A stretch of DNA of 64,000 bases from Terriglobia bacterium (GTDB lineage: Bacteria; Acidobacteriota; Terriglobia; Acidiferrales; UBA7541): the NCBI GenBank assembly GCA_020073605.1, contig JAIQEW010000011.1, positions 186,001 to 250,000 on the forward strand, in the 5' to 3' direction. Under the pieces are notes generated by a model, which worked only from the letters and a program-made list of their open reading frames with translations, was not told where the DNA came from and searched no databases. Shown here piece after piece: positions 1 through 8,526 of the stretch. Position 1 is the stretch's first letter. Each line of letters begins with the position of its first letter. The position numbers and the translations under genes are program-made.

Positions 1-724
1 TCGAAGTGCCGTACGTAATCACGGGCCGCTTCACGCGTGGAAGAATCGCCTGCACGTTGGGCTCGTCCAGGCACAGCACGACGGAGCCATAGAACGGCAC
101 GCGGTTCGTGAACTGGAGAAACACGTCCTGGATTTCCTCGAGCGAGCTGTAGTGGTCGAGGTGTTCGCGGTCGATCGTCGTCACCACGGCGATCACCGGC
201 GAGAGCAGCAGGAACGACCGGTCGCTCTCGTCAGCCTCGGCGACCATGTATTCGCCCTGTCCGACGCGCGCGTGCGCGCCCGCATGGTTCACGCGTCCGC
301 CGACCACGAACGTCGGATCGAGGTCCGCGGCCGCCAGCACCGAAGCGATCATGGAAGTGGTGGTGGTCTTCCCGTGCGCGCCTGCCACGGCGATGCCGTA
401 CTTCAGGCGCATGAGCTCGGCGAGCATCTCGGCGCGCGGGATCACCGGAATTTTCAGCCGGTGCGCTTCGACGATTTCCACGTTATCCGCCGGAACGGCC
501 GACGAAACGACCACGACGTGCGCGCCCTGCACGTTTTCGGCTGTGTGGCCTTCGTGAATCGTCGCGCCCAGCTTCCGCAGGCGTTCGGTGACCGGCGACG
601 ACTTCAAATCCGAGCCCGAGACGGCGTAGCCGCTCGAAAGCAGCACTTCGGCGATGCCGCTCATGCCGCTGCCGCCAATGCCGACCAGATGAATGCGTTG
701 AAAATTGCGGAATGTGACGTTCAT
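1..724 (-). CDS. murC: UDP-N-acetylmuramate--L-alanine ligase MurC (partial, C-terminus beyond window)
   Basis: Cytoplasmic ATP-dependent ligase that adds L-Ala to UDP-MurNAc, the first amino acid of the peptidoglycan stem peptide. Translating the minus strand from the ATG at 724 gives [20 protein letters not shown], with the N-terminal nucleotide-binding glycine motif typical of MurC, followed at about residue 110 by the Mur-ligase P-loop [11 protein letters not shown]. About 241 residues are present of the usual 450-480; the C-terminus lies left of position 1. The start codon overlaps the murG stop in an ATGA arrangement, which suggests translational coupling. It is the last visible gene of the dcw operon. 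Confidence 0.95.
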   Translation of the reverse strand, partial: MNVTFRNFQRIHLVGIGGSGMSGIAEVLLSSGYAVSGSDLKSSPVTERLRKLGATIHEGHTAENVQGAHVVVVSSAVPADNVEIVEAHRLKIPVIPRAEMLAELMRLKYGIAVAGAHGKTTTTSMIASVLAAADLDPTFVVGGRVNHAGAHARVGQGEYMVAEADESDRSFLLLSPVIAVVTTIDREHLDHYSSLEEIQDVFLQFTNRVPFYGSVVLCLDEPNVQAILPRVKRPVITYGTS

Positions 725-1803
725 GGCCGGACCACCCCTTCGATCACGTCCACGATCTCCTCGACGGCTCTCGGTCGTGCGAGCGCGCGGGCGCGGTCTT
801 CCATCTCTTGAATTCTCCGGGGCTGGTCCAGGAGGGAGAAAATCTCGTCTGTCAGGCGTTCGGGCGTCAGCTCTTCTTGAGGCAGCAGCCGGGCCGCGCC
901 CGCGCTTTGCATGGCTTGCGCGTTGCGGGTCTGGTGCGCGTCTGTCGAGGCCCCGAAGGGGATAAAGATGGCGGCGCGTCCGGAGGCCGATACCTCCGCG
1001 ACAGTGATTGCGCCCGACCTGCAAACGATCAGGTCGGCTTGAGCAAACCTCTCCGCCATATTTTCGATGAAGGGGACGACCTCCGCCTGAAATTGGCGAC
1101 GTGCATAAGCCACTCGCACGGCATTATAGTCGCGTTCGCCAGTCTGATGCACGATGAAAAGCTGGTTTTTTCGCGCGGCCAGGCGGTCGAGCGAATCGAC
1201 CACCGCACGGTTGATGGGTAGCGCGCCGCGGCTCCCGCCCGTGATCAGCAGGTTGAACGGCGCGCGATGCTCCCTGGGCGGCGCGCCGAAAAACTCTTTT
1301 CGCACGGGGCATCCGGTGACGACTGCCTTACGGCCGAGGCGTATCGCGGTTTCCTGGTTTGCGACGGCGATCCGCGTCGCCAGCCGCGCGAGCACGCGGT
1401 TCGTGAATCCCGGCTCGACGTTCGGCTCGAAGACCACGCTCGGGATCCGATGCAGCACGGCCAGCAGCATCATCGGTCCGGAAGCGTACCCGCCGACGCC
1501 GAACGCAGCGCCGAAGCGATGCCTGCGAAGGATTTTCTCCGAGTCCCACAGACCCGCCGGAAGCATCGCCATATTGCGCAGCAGCTTTGCGCCGCCGATG
1601 CCTTTGAGGCCCGCCACGCGGATCGTCTCGAGCGGCATCCCGGCCTGCGGCACGAGCCGCGCTTCCATTCCGCGCTCGGTTCCCACAAACACGACGCTTC
1701 GATCTCCCCGCCGCAGCCATTCCCGCGCGACGGCCAGCGCCGGAAAAACGTGCCCGCCCGTGCCGCCGCCTGCAATCAATAGACTGTTCGCATCCGCGCT
1801 CAC
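721..1803 (-). CDS. murG: UDP-N-acetylglucosamine--MurNAc-pentapeptide-PP-undecaprenol GlcNAc transferase MurG
   Basis: Peripheral membrane GT28 glycosyltransferase that converts lipid I to lipid II at the inner face of the membrane. The 360-residue length is normal. The N-terminal [15 protein letters not shown] loop, the central [13 protein letters not shown] motif and the C-terminal [14 protein letters not shown] and TDAHQTRNA motifs that bind UDP-GlcNAc are all visible. It overlaps ftsW by 4 nt at its start and murC by 4 nt at its end, so it sits in a tightly coupled operon. Confidence 0.97.
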   Translation of the reverse strand: MSADANSLLIAGGGTGGHVFPALAVAREWLRRGDRSVVFVGTERGMEARLVPQAGMPLETIRVAGLKGIGGAKLLRNMAMLPAGLWDSEKILRRHRFGAAFGVGGYASGPMMLLAVLHRIPSVVFEPNVEPGFTNRVLARLATRIAVANQETAIRLGRKAVVTGCPVRKEFFGAPPREHRAPFNLLITGGSRGALPINRAVVDSLDRLAARKNQLFIVHQTGERDYNAVRVAYARRQFQAEVVPFIENMAERFAQADLIVCRSGAITVAEVSASGRAAIFIPFGASTDAHQTRNAQAMQSAGAARLLPQEELTPERLTDEIFSLLDQPRRIQEMEDRARALARPRAVEEIVDVIEGVVRP

Positions 1804-2909
1804 GTCTCATCCGCGTGCTGGCTGATGTTCAACAGCACGCCGGTTGCCAGCAGCATTCCGAGCAGGCTCGAGCCTCCGTAGCTGATGAACGGCAGCGGAA
1901 TGCCCTTGGTCGGCAGCAGGCCGAGCACGACGCTCAGATTGATCAGCGCCTGCCCCACGACCATCGCCGTGATCCCGATTCCCAAAAACTTCCCGAATGC
2001 GTCCGGCGCCTTCATCGCGGCCACGAACCCGCGCCAGCCGTACACCGCAAAAAGCGTCAGCACGATCGCCGCGCCGATGAATCCAATCTCTTCGCAGATC
2101 ACCGAAAAGATGAAATCGGTATGCGCCTCGGGCAGAAAGAACAGCTTCTGGCGGCTCTCCATCAAGCCGACGCCGGTAAATCCTCCCGAACCCACCGCGA
2201 TCAGCGACTGCGCCAGTTGAAACCCGTGCCCTTGCGGGTCAGCCCCCGGCGAGAGAAACGCCTCCACGCGCTGCAAGCGATACGGCGTGCTCGCGATCGC
2301 GATGTAGATCAGCGGCACGGCCGCGAGCGCCGCTCCGGCGATATAGCGGTACGAAAGGCCGGCGATAAAGAGCATCACGGCCGCGATGAAGAAAATCATG
2401 CAGGCCGTGCCCAGGTCCGGCTCCTTGTAAACCAGCCCCACCATCAGCAGCACCGTGCCGACCGCCGGCAGAAGTGTGCGCGTCACGTTATTGACGCCCG
2501 GGCCGCGCGGCTCGCGGCGCACTTCCAGGAACCACGCGAGGTAGAAGATCACCACGAGCTTCGCCAGCTCCGAGGGTTGCAGGCCCAGCGGCCCCATGCG
2601 AATCCAGCGGTGCGTTGCGTGCGACCGGTCCAGGAAAAACACGGCGATCAGCATCACCAGCGTCACCGAGAGCGCCGTGAAAATCACGCGCGGCTGGCGC
2701 AGCTTGCGGTAGTCCGTGTTCATCAGCCCGAACATCCCGGCGATCCCGAGCACGATCCAGAGAAGCTGGCGGATCAAGAAATAGTATCCGTTGCCGTACC
2801 CTTCCCGCGCCGTGATGGCCGAAGCGCTGAACACCATCACCGCGCCGATCAGGCACAGCGCCAGGGTCACGCCGAACAACTGACGATCGTGCTGTACGCT
2901 CCGGGGCAT
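1800..2909 (-). CDS. ftsW: Lipid II polymerase FtsW (SEDS family)
   Basis: Polytopic SEDS-family glycosyltransferase that polymerises septal peptidoglycan from lipid II together with its cognate class B PBP, FtsI. The 369-residue protein has about ten hydrophobic segments, beginning near residue 12 (LFGVTLALCLIGAVMVFSAS). The C-terminal ISYGGSSLLGMLLATG segment is the FtsW/RodA/SpoVE signature. Its position between murD and murG, in the same operon as ftsI, favours FtsW over RodA. The start follows the murD stop by 3 nt. Confidence 0.95.
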   Translation of the reverse strand: MPRSVQHDRQLFGVTLALCLIGAVMVFSASAITAREGYGNGYYFLIRQLLWIVLGIAGMFGLMNTDYRKLRQPRVIFTALSVTLVMLIAVFFLDRSHATHRWIRMGPLGLQPSELAKLVVIFYLAWFLEVRREPRGPGVNNVTRTLLPAVGTVLLMVGLVYKEPDLGTACMIFFIAAVMLFIAGLSYRYIAGAALAAVPLIYIAIASTPYRLQRVEAFLSPGADPQGHGFQLAQSLIAVGSGGFTGVGLMESRQKLFFLPEAHTDFIFSVICEEIGFIGAAIVLTLFAVYGWRGFVAAMKAPDAFGKFLGIGITAMVVGQALINLSVVLGLLPTKGIPLPFISYGGSSLLGMLLATGVLLNISQHADET

Positions 2910-2912
2910 CCC

Positions 2913-4307
2913 TTATCCTTTCCGCGCGGAAGCAGGCGCGGCCGACTGACTTTCGAGCTTTCCGACGAGCTCCTTGAACGCACGCCCGCGATGCTCGTAA
3001 TTCTCAAACTGATCGAAGCTCGAGCACGCCGGCGCGAGCAGCACCACGTCGCCGGGCCGCGCGCGGTCGCTCGCGATCTGTATCGCGCGTTCGAGCGTGC
3101 GAGCGTTTTCAACCACCACTGCGTCGCCCAAATCGGCGGCGATCTTTTCAGCAGCGGCGCCGATCACCAGCACCATCCGCGCCCGCTCCCGCAGCGGCTC
3201 CTTCAGAGGCGTGTACGGGCTGCCCTTGTCCTTGCCGCCCAGAATGACGATCAGCGGTCCGGGAAACGCCTCGATGGCTTTAAGCGCCGCGTCCACGTTC
3301 GTGGCCTTCGAATCGTTGTAGAACTTCACGCCGGCGACCTCGGCTACGAATTCCAGGCGGTGCTCGACGCCGCGAAACGTCTTCACGCCGGTCGCAATTG
3401 CCGCGGGTGTCGCGCCCGCGAGGTACGCAGCCGCGCACGCCGCCAGCACGTTTTCGACGTTGTGCTCGCCGCGCAACGGAATTTCGTCGCGCCGCCCCAG
3501 CGCCACTTCCGATCCGTCGTTGCGAAACACGATCTGGCCATCCCGCAGATATGCCCCCTGGGCCACTTGCTTCTGCCGGCTGAACCAGAAGACTTGAGGC
3601 CGCGCGGGCATCCTGCGCGTCACCTCGGGATCGTCCGCGTTGAGCACGGCGATATCGCGCTCGAGCTGGTTTTCGAACAGGCGCACCTTCGTGGCCGCGT
3701 ACTCCTCGAACGACGCGTGGCGGTCGAGATGGTCGGGCGTCAGGTTCAGCAGCACGCCGATCTCCGGCCGGAACTTCTCGATCGACTCGAGTTGAAAGCT
3801 GCTGATCTCGGCGACCGTGACGCTCGAATCCGTCGAGGACTCGACGAGCGAAAGCAGCGGCACGCCGATATTGCCGCCGACAAGCGTTGGAATTCCCGCG
3901 CCCGCCAGGATGTGCGCCACAAGCGACGTCGTGGTCGTCTTGCCGTTCGATCCTGTGATCGCCACCAGCTTCCCACGCAGAAACCGCCACGCAAGTTCGA
4001 CCTCGCCCCAGACGGGAACTGCGGCAAGGTGCGCCAGCACGAGCGCCGGCAGATTGGCCGGCACGCCCGGGCTCACGACGATCAAATCCTGATCGAGAAA
4101 CGCTGCGGCCGGATGCCCCCCTAGTTCCAGCTTCACGCCCGCCGCGCGCAGCTTCGCGGCCGTCTCGGCGAGCTCGCTCTCCGGCTTTTCGTCCGTGGCT
4201 GTCACGGTCGCCCCATAGCCCGCGGCGAAAAGCGACACGGCCACACCCGTCCGCGCGAGCCCCACCACCAGCACGCGCTTGCCTGCAAGATCGAATCCGG
4301 GTCTCAC
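2913..4307 (-). CDS. murD: UDP-N-acetylmuramoyl-L-alanine--D-glutamate ligase MurD
   Basis: ATP-dependent cytoplasmic ligase that adds D-Glu to UDP-MurNAc-L-Ala. The 464 residues show the N-terminal Rossmann-like domain (GKRVLVVGLARTGVAVS), the Mur-ligase P-loop ITGSNGKTTTTSLVAHIL near residue 115, a central LNLTPDHLDRH motif and the C-terminal domain with YNDSKATN and ILGGKDKG. These are the expected order and length for MurD. It lies 6 nt after mraY and 3 nt before ftsW. Confidence 0.97.
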   Translation of the reverse strand: MRPGFDLAGKRVLVVGLARTGVAVSLFAAGYGATVTATDEKPESELAETAAKLRAAGVKLELGGHPAAAFLDQDLIVVSPGVPANLPALVLAHLAAVPVWGEVELAWRFLRGKLVAITGSNGKTTTTSLVAHILAGAGIPTLVGGNIGVPLLSLVESSTDSSVTVAEISSFQLESIEKFRPEIGVLLNLTPDHLDRHASFEEYAATKVRLFENQLERDIAVLNADDPEVTRRMPARPQVFWFSRQKQVAQGAYLRDGQIVFRNDGSEVALGRRDEIPLRGEHNVENVLAACAAAYLAGATPAAIATGVKTFRGVEHRLEFVAEVAGVKFYNDSKATNVDAALKAIEAFPGPLIVILGGKDKGSPYTPLKEPLRERARMVLVIGAAAEKIAADLGDAVVVENARTLERAIQIASDRARPGDVVLLAPACSSFDQFENYEHRGRAFKELVGKLESQSAAPASARKG

Positions 4308-4313
4308 GTTCCT

Positions 4314-5447
4314 CTACCTCAATTTCAGCGTCGTCAGCGAAAACAGCGCGAACACCAGAGCCATGATCCAGAAGCGCACGATGATTTTCGACTCGCTCCA
4401 CCCCATCAGCTCGAAATGGTGATGCAGCGGCGCCATGCGGAACACACGCTTCCCCGTCAGCTTGAACGAGCCGACCTGAATGATCACCGACAACAACTCC
4501 AAAATAAAGATGCCGCCGATCGAAAGCATCAGGATTTCCTGCTTCAAAATCACGGCCACCGTTCCAATGGCTCCGCCGAGCGCGAGCGATCCGACATCGC
4601 CCATGAACATTTCCGCAGGGTGCGCGTTGTACCAGAGAAATCCGAGCGAGGCGCCGGCGAGCGATCCGCAAAAGATGGTCAATTCTGCGGCGTCAGGAAT
4701 TTTCTGAATCTCCAGATATTCCGCGAAGCGCGCGTTGCTCGAAAGATAGGTAATCACCGTCAGCGCCACCGACGACACCAGCACGCAGCCGATCGCCAGC
4801 CCGTCAAGCCCGTCGGTCAGGTTCACGCCGTTGGAAAGGCCGGCGATCACCAGCACGAGAAACAACACAAACGGTACGTACGCCAGCGGCCAGATGAAAT
4901 GATGGCTCAGCAGCCAATCGATCACGAGGTCAGGATGCAGCCGCTTCAGGAATGGCACGCTCAACTGCGTCGAATACGCGCCCTTGGCCTCGAGGCCGAT
5001 GAGCACGGCCCCGACTAACACGCACGTCAGCACCTGCAACGCGAACTTCCCTGCCGCCGTAAGGCCGCGATTGTGCTTCCGCACCACTTTGTTGTAATCG
5101 TCCACGAATCCGATCGTGCCGAACGCCAGCGTGGCGCCGACCGCAAGGAGCACGTAGGGATTCCGCAGGTCGGCCCACAACAGCGTGGGAATGACGATCG
5201 CCCCGACGATCAATATGCCTCCCATCGTCGGCGTGCCCGCCTTCGCGTGGTGGCGCTTCGGACCCTCCTCGCGGATGTACTGCTTCACTTGCAGGGCGCG
5301 CAGCCGCTCGATCATCCACGGGCCGAAAACCAGCGACAGCACAAGCGCCGTCAGGCTCGCCACCGCCGTGCGCACGGTGATGTAGCGAAACACATTCAGC
5401 GGGCTGAAATGCGGGCGGAGCACGAAGTAGAAGAGGTAGTAGAGCAT
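4314..5447 (-). CDS. mraY: Phospho-N-acetylmuramoyl-pentapeptide-transferase MraY
   Basis: Integral membrane enzyme that transfers phospho-MurNAc-pentapeptide to undecaprenyl phosphate, forming lipid I. Family motifs are all present: KAGTPTMGGILIVG, FVDDYNKV, NLTDGLDGLAIG, HPAEMFMGDVGSLALGGAIG and the HHHFELMGW box near the C-terminus. I chose the ATG at 5447 (MLYYLFYFVLRPHFSPLNVF, 377 residues) because the frame upstream runs into the 3' end of murF and reads as non-homologous Arg/Pro-rich sequence. With this start the gap to the murF stop is 1 nt. Confidence 0.96.
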   Translation of the reverse strand: MLYYLFYFVLRPHFSPLNVFRYITVRTAVASLTALVLSLVFGPWMIERLRALQVKQYIREEGPKRHHAKAGTPTMGGILIVGAIVIPTLLWADLRNPYVLLAVGATLAFGTIGFVDDYNKVVRKHNRGLTAAGKFALQVLTCVLVGAVLIGLEAKGAYSTQLSVPFLKRLHPDLVIDWLLSHHFIWPLAYVPFVLFLVLVIAGLSNGVNLTDGLDGLAIGCVLVSSVALTVITYLSSNARFAEYLEIQKIPDAAELTIFCGSLAGASLGFLWYNAHPAEMFMGDVGSLALGGAIGTVAVILKQEILMLSIGGIFILELLSVIIQVGSFKLTGKRVFRMAPLHHHFELMGWSESKIIVRFWIMALVFALFSLTTLKLR

Positions 5448-5448
5448 C

Positions 5449-6924
5449 TCAGTGGGATCCCTTCCGGCCGGCCTCGAGGGCTTCGAGCGCATCCTTCGAA
5501 CCGGCGCGGCGGTGCCGCGCATCGATCGCTTCCAGAATTTTCTCCATCCGTACGCCGCGCGATCCTTTCAGAAGAAGCAAATCGCCGCGCGTGATGAATT
5601 GCTCCAGGAATTTCGCCGCGTCCTGCGAATTGGCGAAAAATTGCGTGCGCTCCCGCGGATGGCCCGCGGCCACGGCTGCCGCGATGAAATCCGCGGCGTG
5701 GCCCTGCACGCCGAACATCCAGTCGATCTTCCCGAGGCTCGCAGCCATCCGGCCGCATTCACAGTGCAGTTTCGCCGACGAATCTCCCAGCTCGAGCATC
5801 TCGCCCGCCGCCACGATTCGCCGCCGGTATCCGGGCGTCGCCGCCAGCAGCTGGACCAGCGCGCCCAAAGCCGTGGGACTCGAATTGTAGGAGTCGTTGA
5901 TCACCGTAAAACCTTCTTCGAAGCGCACCACTTCGCCGCGCTTGTCCGCCGGCGTGAGCGCCGGAAACACGCGCCTCGCCTCCTCCGCGCCGATCCCCCA
6001 GACGCTGGCCGCCGCGAGCGCCGCAAGCGCGTTCATCACGTTGTGCCGCCCGATCAGCGGCAATTCCAGCCGCGCGCGTCCGGCGGGCGAGACGAAATCG
6101 AATGCCGATCCTTCGATCCCGCGCTCTTCAATCGACTCCGCGCGAAATTCCGCAGGCGCGCTCGTCCCAAACCGGATCACGCGCCCGCGCGCCACATCCG
6201 CAAATCGCGCCACGCGCTCATCGTCCGCGTTCAGGACAGCCGTCGCATTCGGCCACGCCAGATTCTCGATCAGCTCGCGCTCAGCGAGCGCAATCTCCTC
6301 GATCGAGGAGAAGAACTCCAGGTGCTCCACCGCCACGCGCGTAACCACGCCGACTTCGGGCGCGGCAATCTGCGCGAGCCGCGCCAGTTCCCCGCGGTGC
6401 GACATCCCCAGTTCCACCACCGCCGCGCCGTGCTCGTCATCCAGCTTCAGCAGCGTAAGCGGCAGCCCGTATTCGTTGTTCAGGTTTCCCAGCGTCTTCA
6501 GCACGCGGAACCGCGCGCCCAGGAGCGCCGCCAGAATCTCTTTGGTTGTCGTCTTCCCGACGGACCCCGCCACGGCCCCGATGATCCGCCCCCGCCCGCC
6601 CTTCCTCCAGATCTCGCACGCGCGCGAGGCCAGCCGTTGCAGAGCGTCGAGCGTGTCGTCCACAGCAAAGAGCTTGCCCTGCGCGTCCTCCGGGTACTCT
6701 CCGAGGCGCTCGCGCGCCACCACCCCGGCCGCCGCGCCCCGCTCCAGCGCCCCGGCCACAAAACCGTGTCCGTCGTGACGCGGTCCGCGTATGGCAACAA
6801 ACAGTTCCCCGGGCTGGATAGTACGAGAATCAATCGAGACGCCGGCCACCCCGGCCAGGGGGTCGAGCCCCTTGGGAGTCGGGACACCCAATGCTTCAGC
6901 CAGTTGAACCACCGTCCACCGCAT
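5449..6924 (-). CDS. murF: UDP-N-acetylmuramoyl-tripeptide--D-alanyl-D-alanine ligase MurF
   Basis: Adds the D-Ala-D-Ala dipeptide to the UDP-MurNAc-tripeptide. The 491-residue product starts MRWTVVQLAEALGV. It shows the N-terminal SIDSRTIQPGELFVAIRG motif shared by MurE and MurF, the P-loop GSVGKTTTKEILAALL, NLNNEYGLPLTLL, and the C-terminal YNSSPTALGALV and LLLKGSRGVRME motifs diagnostic of MurF. The frame stays open further upstream, but that sequence overlaps the end of murE and is Arg-rich, so I placed the start at 6924. Confidence 0.96.
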   Translation of the reverse strand: MRWTVVQLAEALGVPTPKGLDPLAGVAGVSIDSRTIQPGELFVAIRGPRHDGHGFVAGALERGAAAGVVARERLGEYPEDAQGKLFAVDDTLDALQRLASRACEIWRKGGRGRIIGAVAGSVGKTTTKEILAALLGARFRVLKTLGNLNNEYGLPLTLLKLDDEHGAAVVELGMSHRGELARLAQIAAPEVGVVTRVAVEHLEFFSSIEEIALAERELIENLAWPNATAVLNADDERVARFADVARGRVIRFGTSAPAEFRAESIEERGIEGSAFDFVSPAGRARLELPLIGRHNVMNALAALAAASVWGIGAEEARRVFPALTPADKRGEVVRFEEGFTVINDSYNSSPTALGALVQLLAATPGYRRRIVAAGEMLELGDSSAKLHCECGRMAASLGKIDWMFGVQGHAADFIAAAVAAGHPRERTQFFANSQDAAKFLEQFITRGDLLLLKGSRGVRMEKILEAIDARHRRAGSKDALEALEAGRKGSH

Positions 6925-6958
6925 CGCGTCTCCAATGAGCTGGGTTTCACCGCTCTCG

Positions 6959-8458
6959 CTATTGTCCCGCCTTCGCCTTTGAAAAACCCTTGCTGCGCAA
7001 TATCGCCCGCGCCTTTTCCCGGTCGTCGAACTCGATGGTCCCGGTAGGCAGCACCTGGTAGGTCTCGTGCCCCTTGCCGGCCAGCAGCACGATATCGCCC
7101 GGCCGCGCTTCCTCGATCGCGATCGCCAGCGCCCGCTCCCGGTCCGGCTCGATCCGGTACTTCGCATTCACTTTCTGCAATCCCACGACCACGTCGTTGA
7201 TGATCCGCAGCGGGTCCTCGCTCCTCGGGTTGTCGCTCGTGAGCACCACCAGATCGCTCAGCGACCCCGCCGCTTCGCCCATCAGCGGACGCTTCGTGCG
7301 GTCGCGCTCTCCGCCTGCACCGAACACGGTGATGATCCGCGCCGAGGGTCCAAGCTCGCGCGCTGTCGCGATCAGATTGCGGAGCGCGTCGTCCGTGTGC
7401 GCGTAATCGACGACCACGAGAAACGGCTGCCCCTCGTCGATTCGCTGAAAGCGTCCCGGAACCAGTTCGAGATTCGATATGCCTTCTTCGATCTTGCCAT
7501 TCGGAATATGCAGGCCGACGCCCGCGCCGATCGCGGCCAGGATGTTGTACACGTTGATGCGGCCCACGAACGGCGAGCGCACCTCGACATTTCCCGCCGG
7601 AGTTTGCGCCGTGAATTCGAGGCCGTGAAAACTAAGCGCGAACTTCTTCGTGGTCACGTCGGGCGCGCCTTTCAACCCGTACGTCAGCGTTCGCCGCGCC
7701 AGCCCTCCGAGTTGCTTGGCATACGGGTCATCCGCGTTGACGACGGCCACGCCGGGCGCCCCCGCGCCGGTGCCTTCGAAGAGCCGCCGCTTTGCGGCGA
7801 AATATTCTTCGAACGTCTGGTGGTAATCGAGATGGTCGCGCGTCAGGTTCGTAAAGATTGCGGCCGCGAAATGACAGCCCCACAGCCGCTCCATCGCCAG
7901 CGCGTGCGAACTCGCTTCGAGCACCGCGTGCGTGCCTCCCGCATCACGGATTTCCGCGAACATCTGCTGGAGATCGAGCGATTCGGGCGTCGTGTTGATC
8001 GCCTCGCGGCTCCCTTTCGGCGTGCGGTATCCGGTCGTCCCGATGAGACCGGTGGTAAGCGCCGCCGCGCGCAGAATCGAATCCACCAGGTACGCGGTCG
8101 TGGTCTTGCCGTTCGTGCCGGTGACGCCCACCAATTGCAGATTATCGGCCGGATGTCCGAAAAAGTTTGCCGAGACGATGGCAAGCCCGCGCCGCTCGGA
8201 ACCTGGAAGCAGTTCGACCCAGGTGATGTCCGCCGGATGCTCGCTTCGACGCTGGCTCTCGCTTGCGATGGCAACTGCGCCACGGCGCAGCGCCTCTCCG
8301 ACGAACTGCGTCCCATCGAGCTTCTGCCCGCGCAGAGCGAAGAAGATCGCTCCGGGAGTCACCTTCCGGCTGTCGTACGCAACCGACTGAATCTCCACGT
8401 CGGCGGGTCCGGTGATCTTCCCGATCTCGGCTCCCGCCAGTAGTCTCTGAAGTTTCAT
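6959..8458 (-). CDS. murE: UDP-N-acetylmuramoyl-tripeptide synthetase MurE (meso-diaminopimelate type)
   Basis: Adds the third stem-peptide residue. The 499-residue product from the ATG at 8458 (MKLQRLLAGAEIG) has the N-terminal YDSRKVTPGAIFFALRG motif, the P-loop GTNGKTTTAYLVDSIL, and the C-terminal TSDNPRSEDP box. DNPR at this place is the known specificity motif for meso-diaminopimelate rather than L-lysine, so the wall is predicted to be DAP-type. A longer reading frame extends upstream but overlaps the ftsI 3' end region and has no homology-like content. Confidence 0.96.
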   Translation of the reverse strand: MKLQRLLAGAEIGKITGPADVEIQSVAYDSRKVTPGAIFFALRGQKLDGTQFVGEALRRGAVAIASESQRRSEHPADITWVELLPGSERRGLAIVSANFFGHPADNLQLVGVTGTNGKTTTAYLVDSILRAAALTTGLIGTTGYRTPKGSREAINTTPESLDLQQMFAEIRDAGGTHAVLEASSHALAMERLWGCHFAAAIFTNLTRDHLDYHQTFEEYFAAKRRLFEGTGAGAPGVAVVNADDPYAKQLGGLARRTLTYGLKGAPDVTTKKFALSFHGLEFTAQTPAGNVEVRSPFVGRINVYNILAAIGAGVGLHIPNGKIEEGISNLELVPGRFQRIDEGQPFLVVVDYAHTDDALRNLIATARELGPSARIITVFGAGGERDRTKRPLMGEAAGSLSDLVVLTSDNPRSEDPLRIINDVVVGLQKVNAKYRIEPDRERALAIAIEEARPGDIVLLAGKGHETYQVLPTGTIEFDDREKARAILRSKGFSKAKAGQ

Positions 8459-8526
8459 GCCCCGTTCTTCCAGTCTCGCGCCCCGCCGCTCATTTCTCAA
8501 GTCGGGCTTCTGTTCGGAGATCAGGC

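Noticed and set aside
1815-4124. Long plus-strand reading frame (769 codons) opposite ftsW and murD
   Set aside because: Composition is dominated by Arg, His, Gln and Asp with no motif, and it lies over two well-supported dcw genes.
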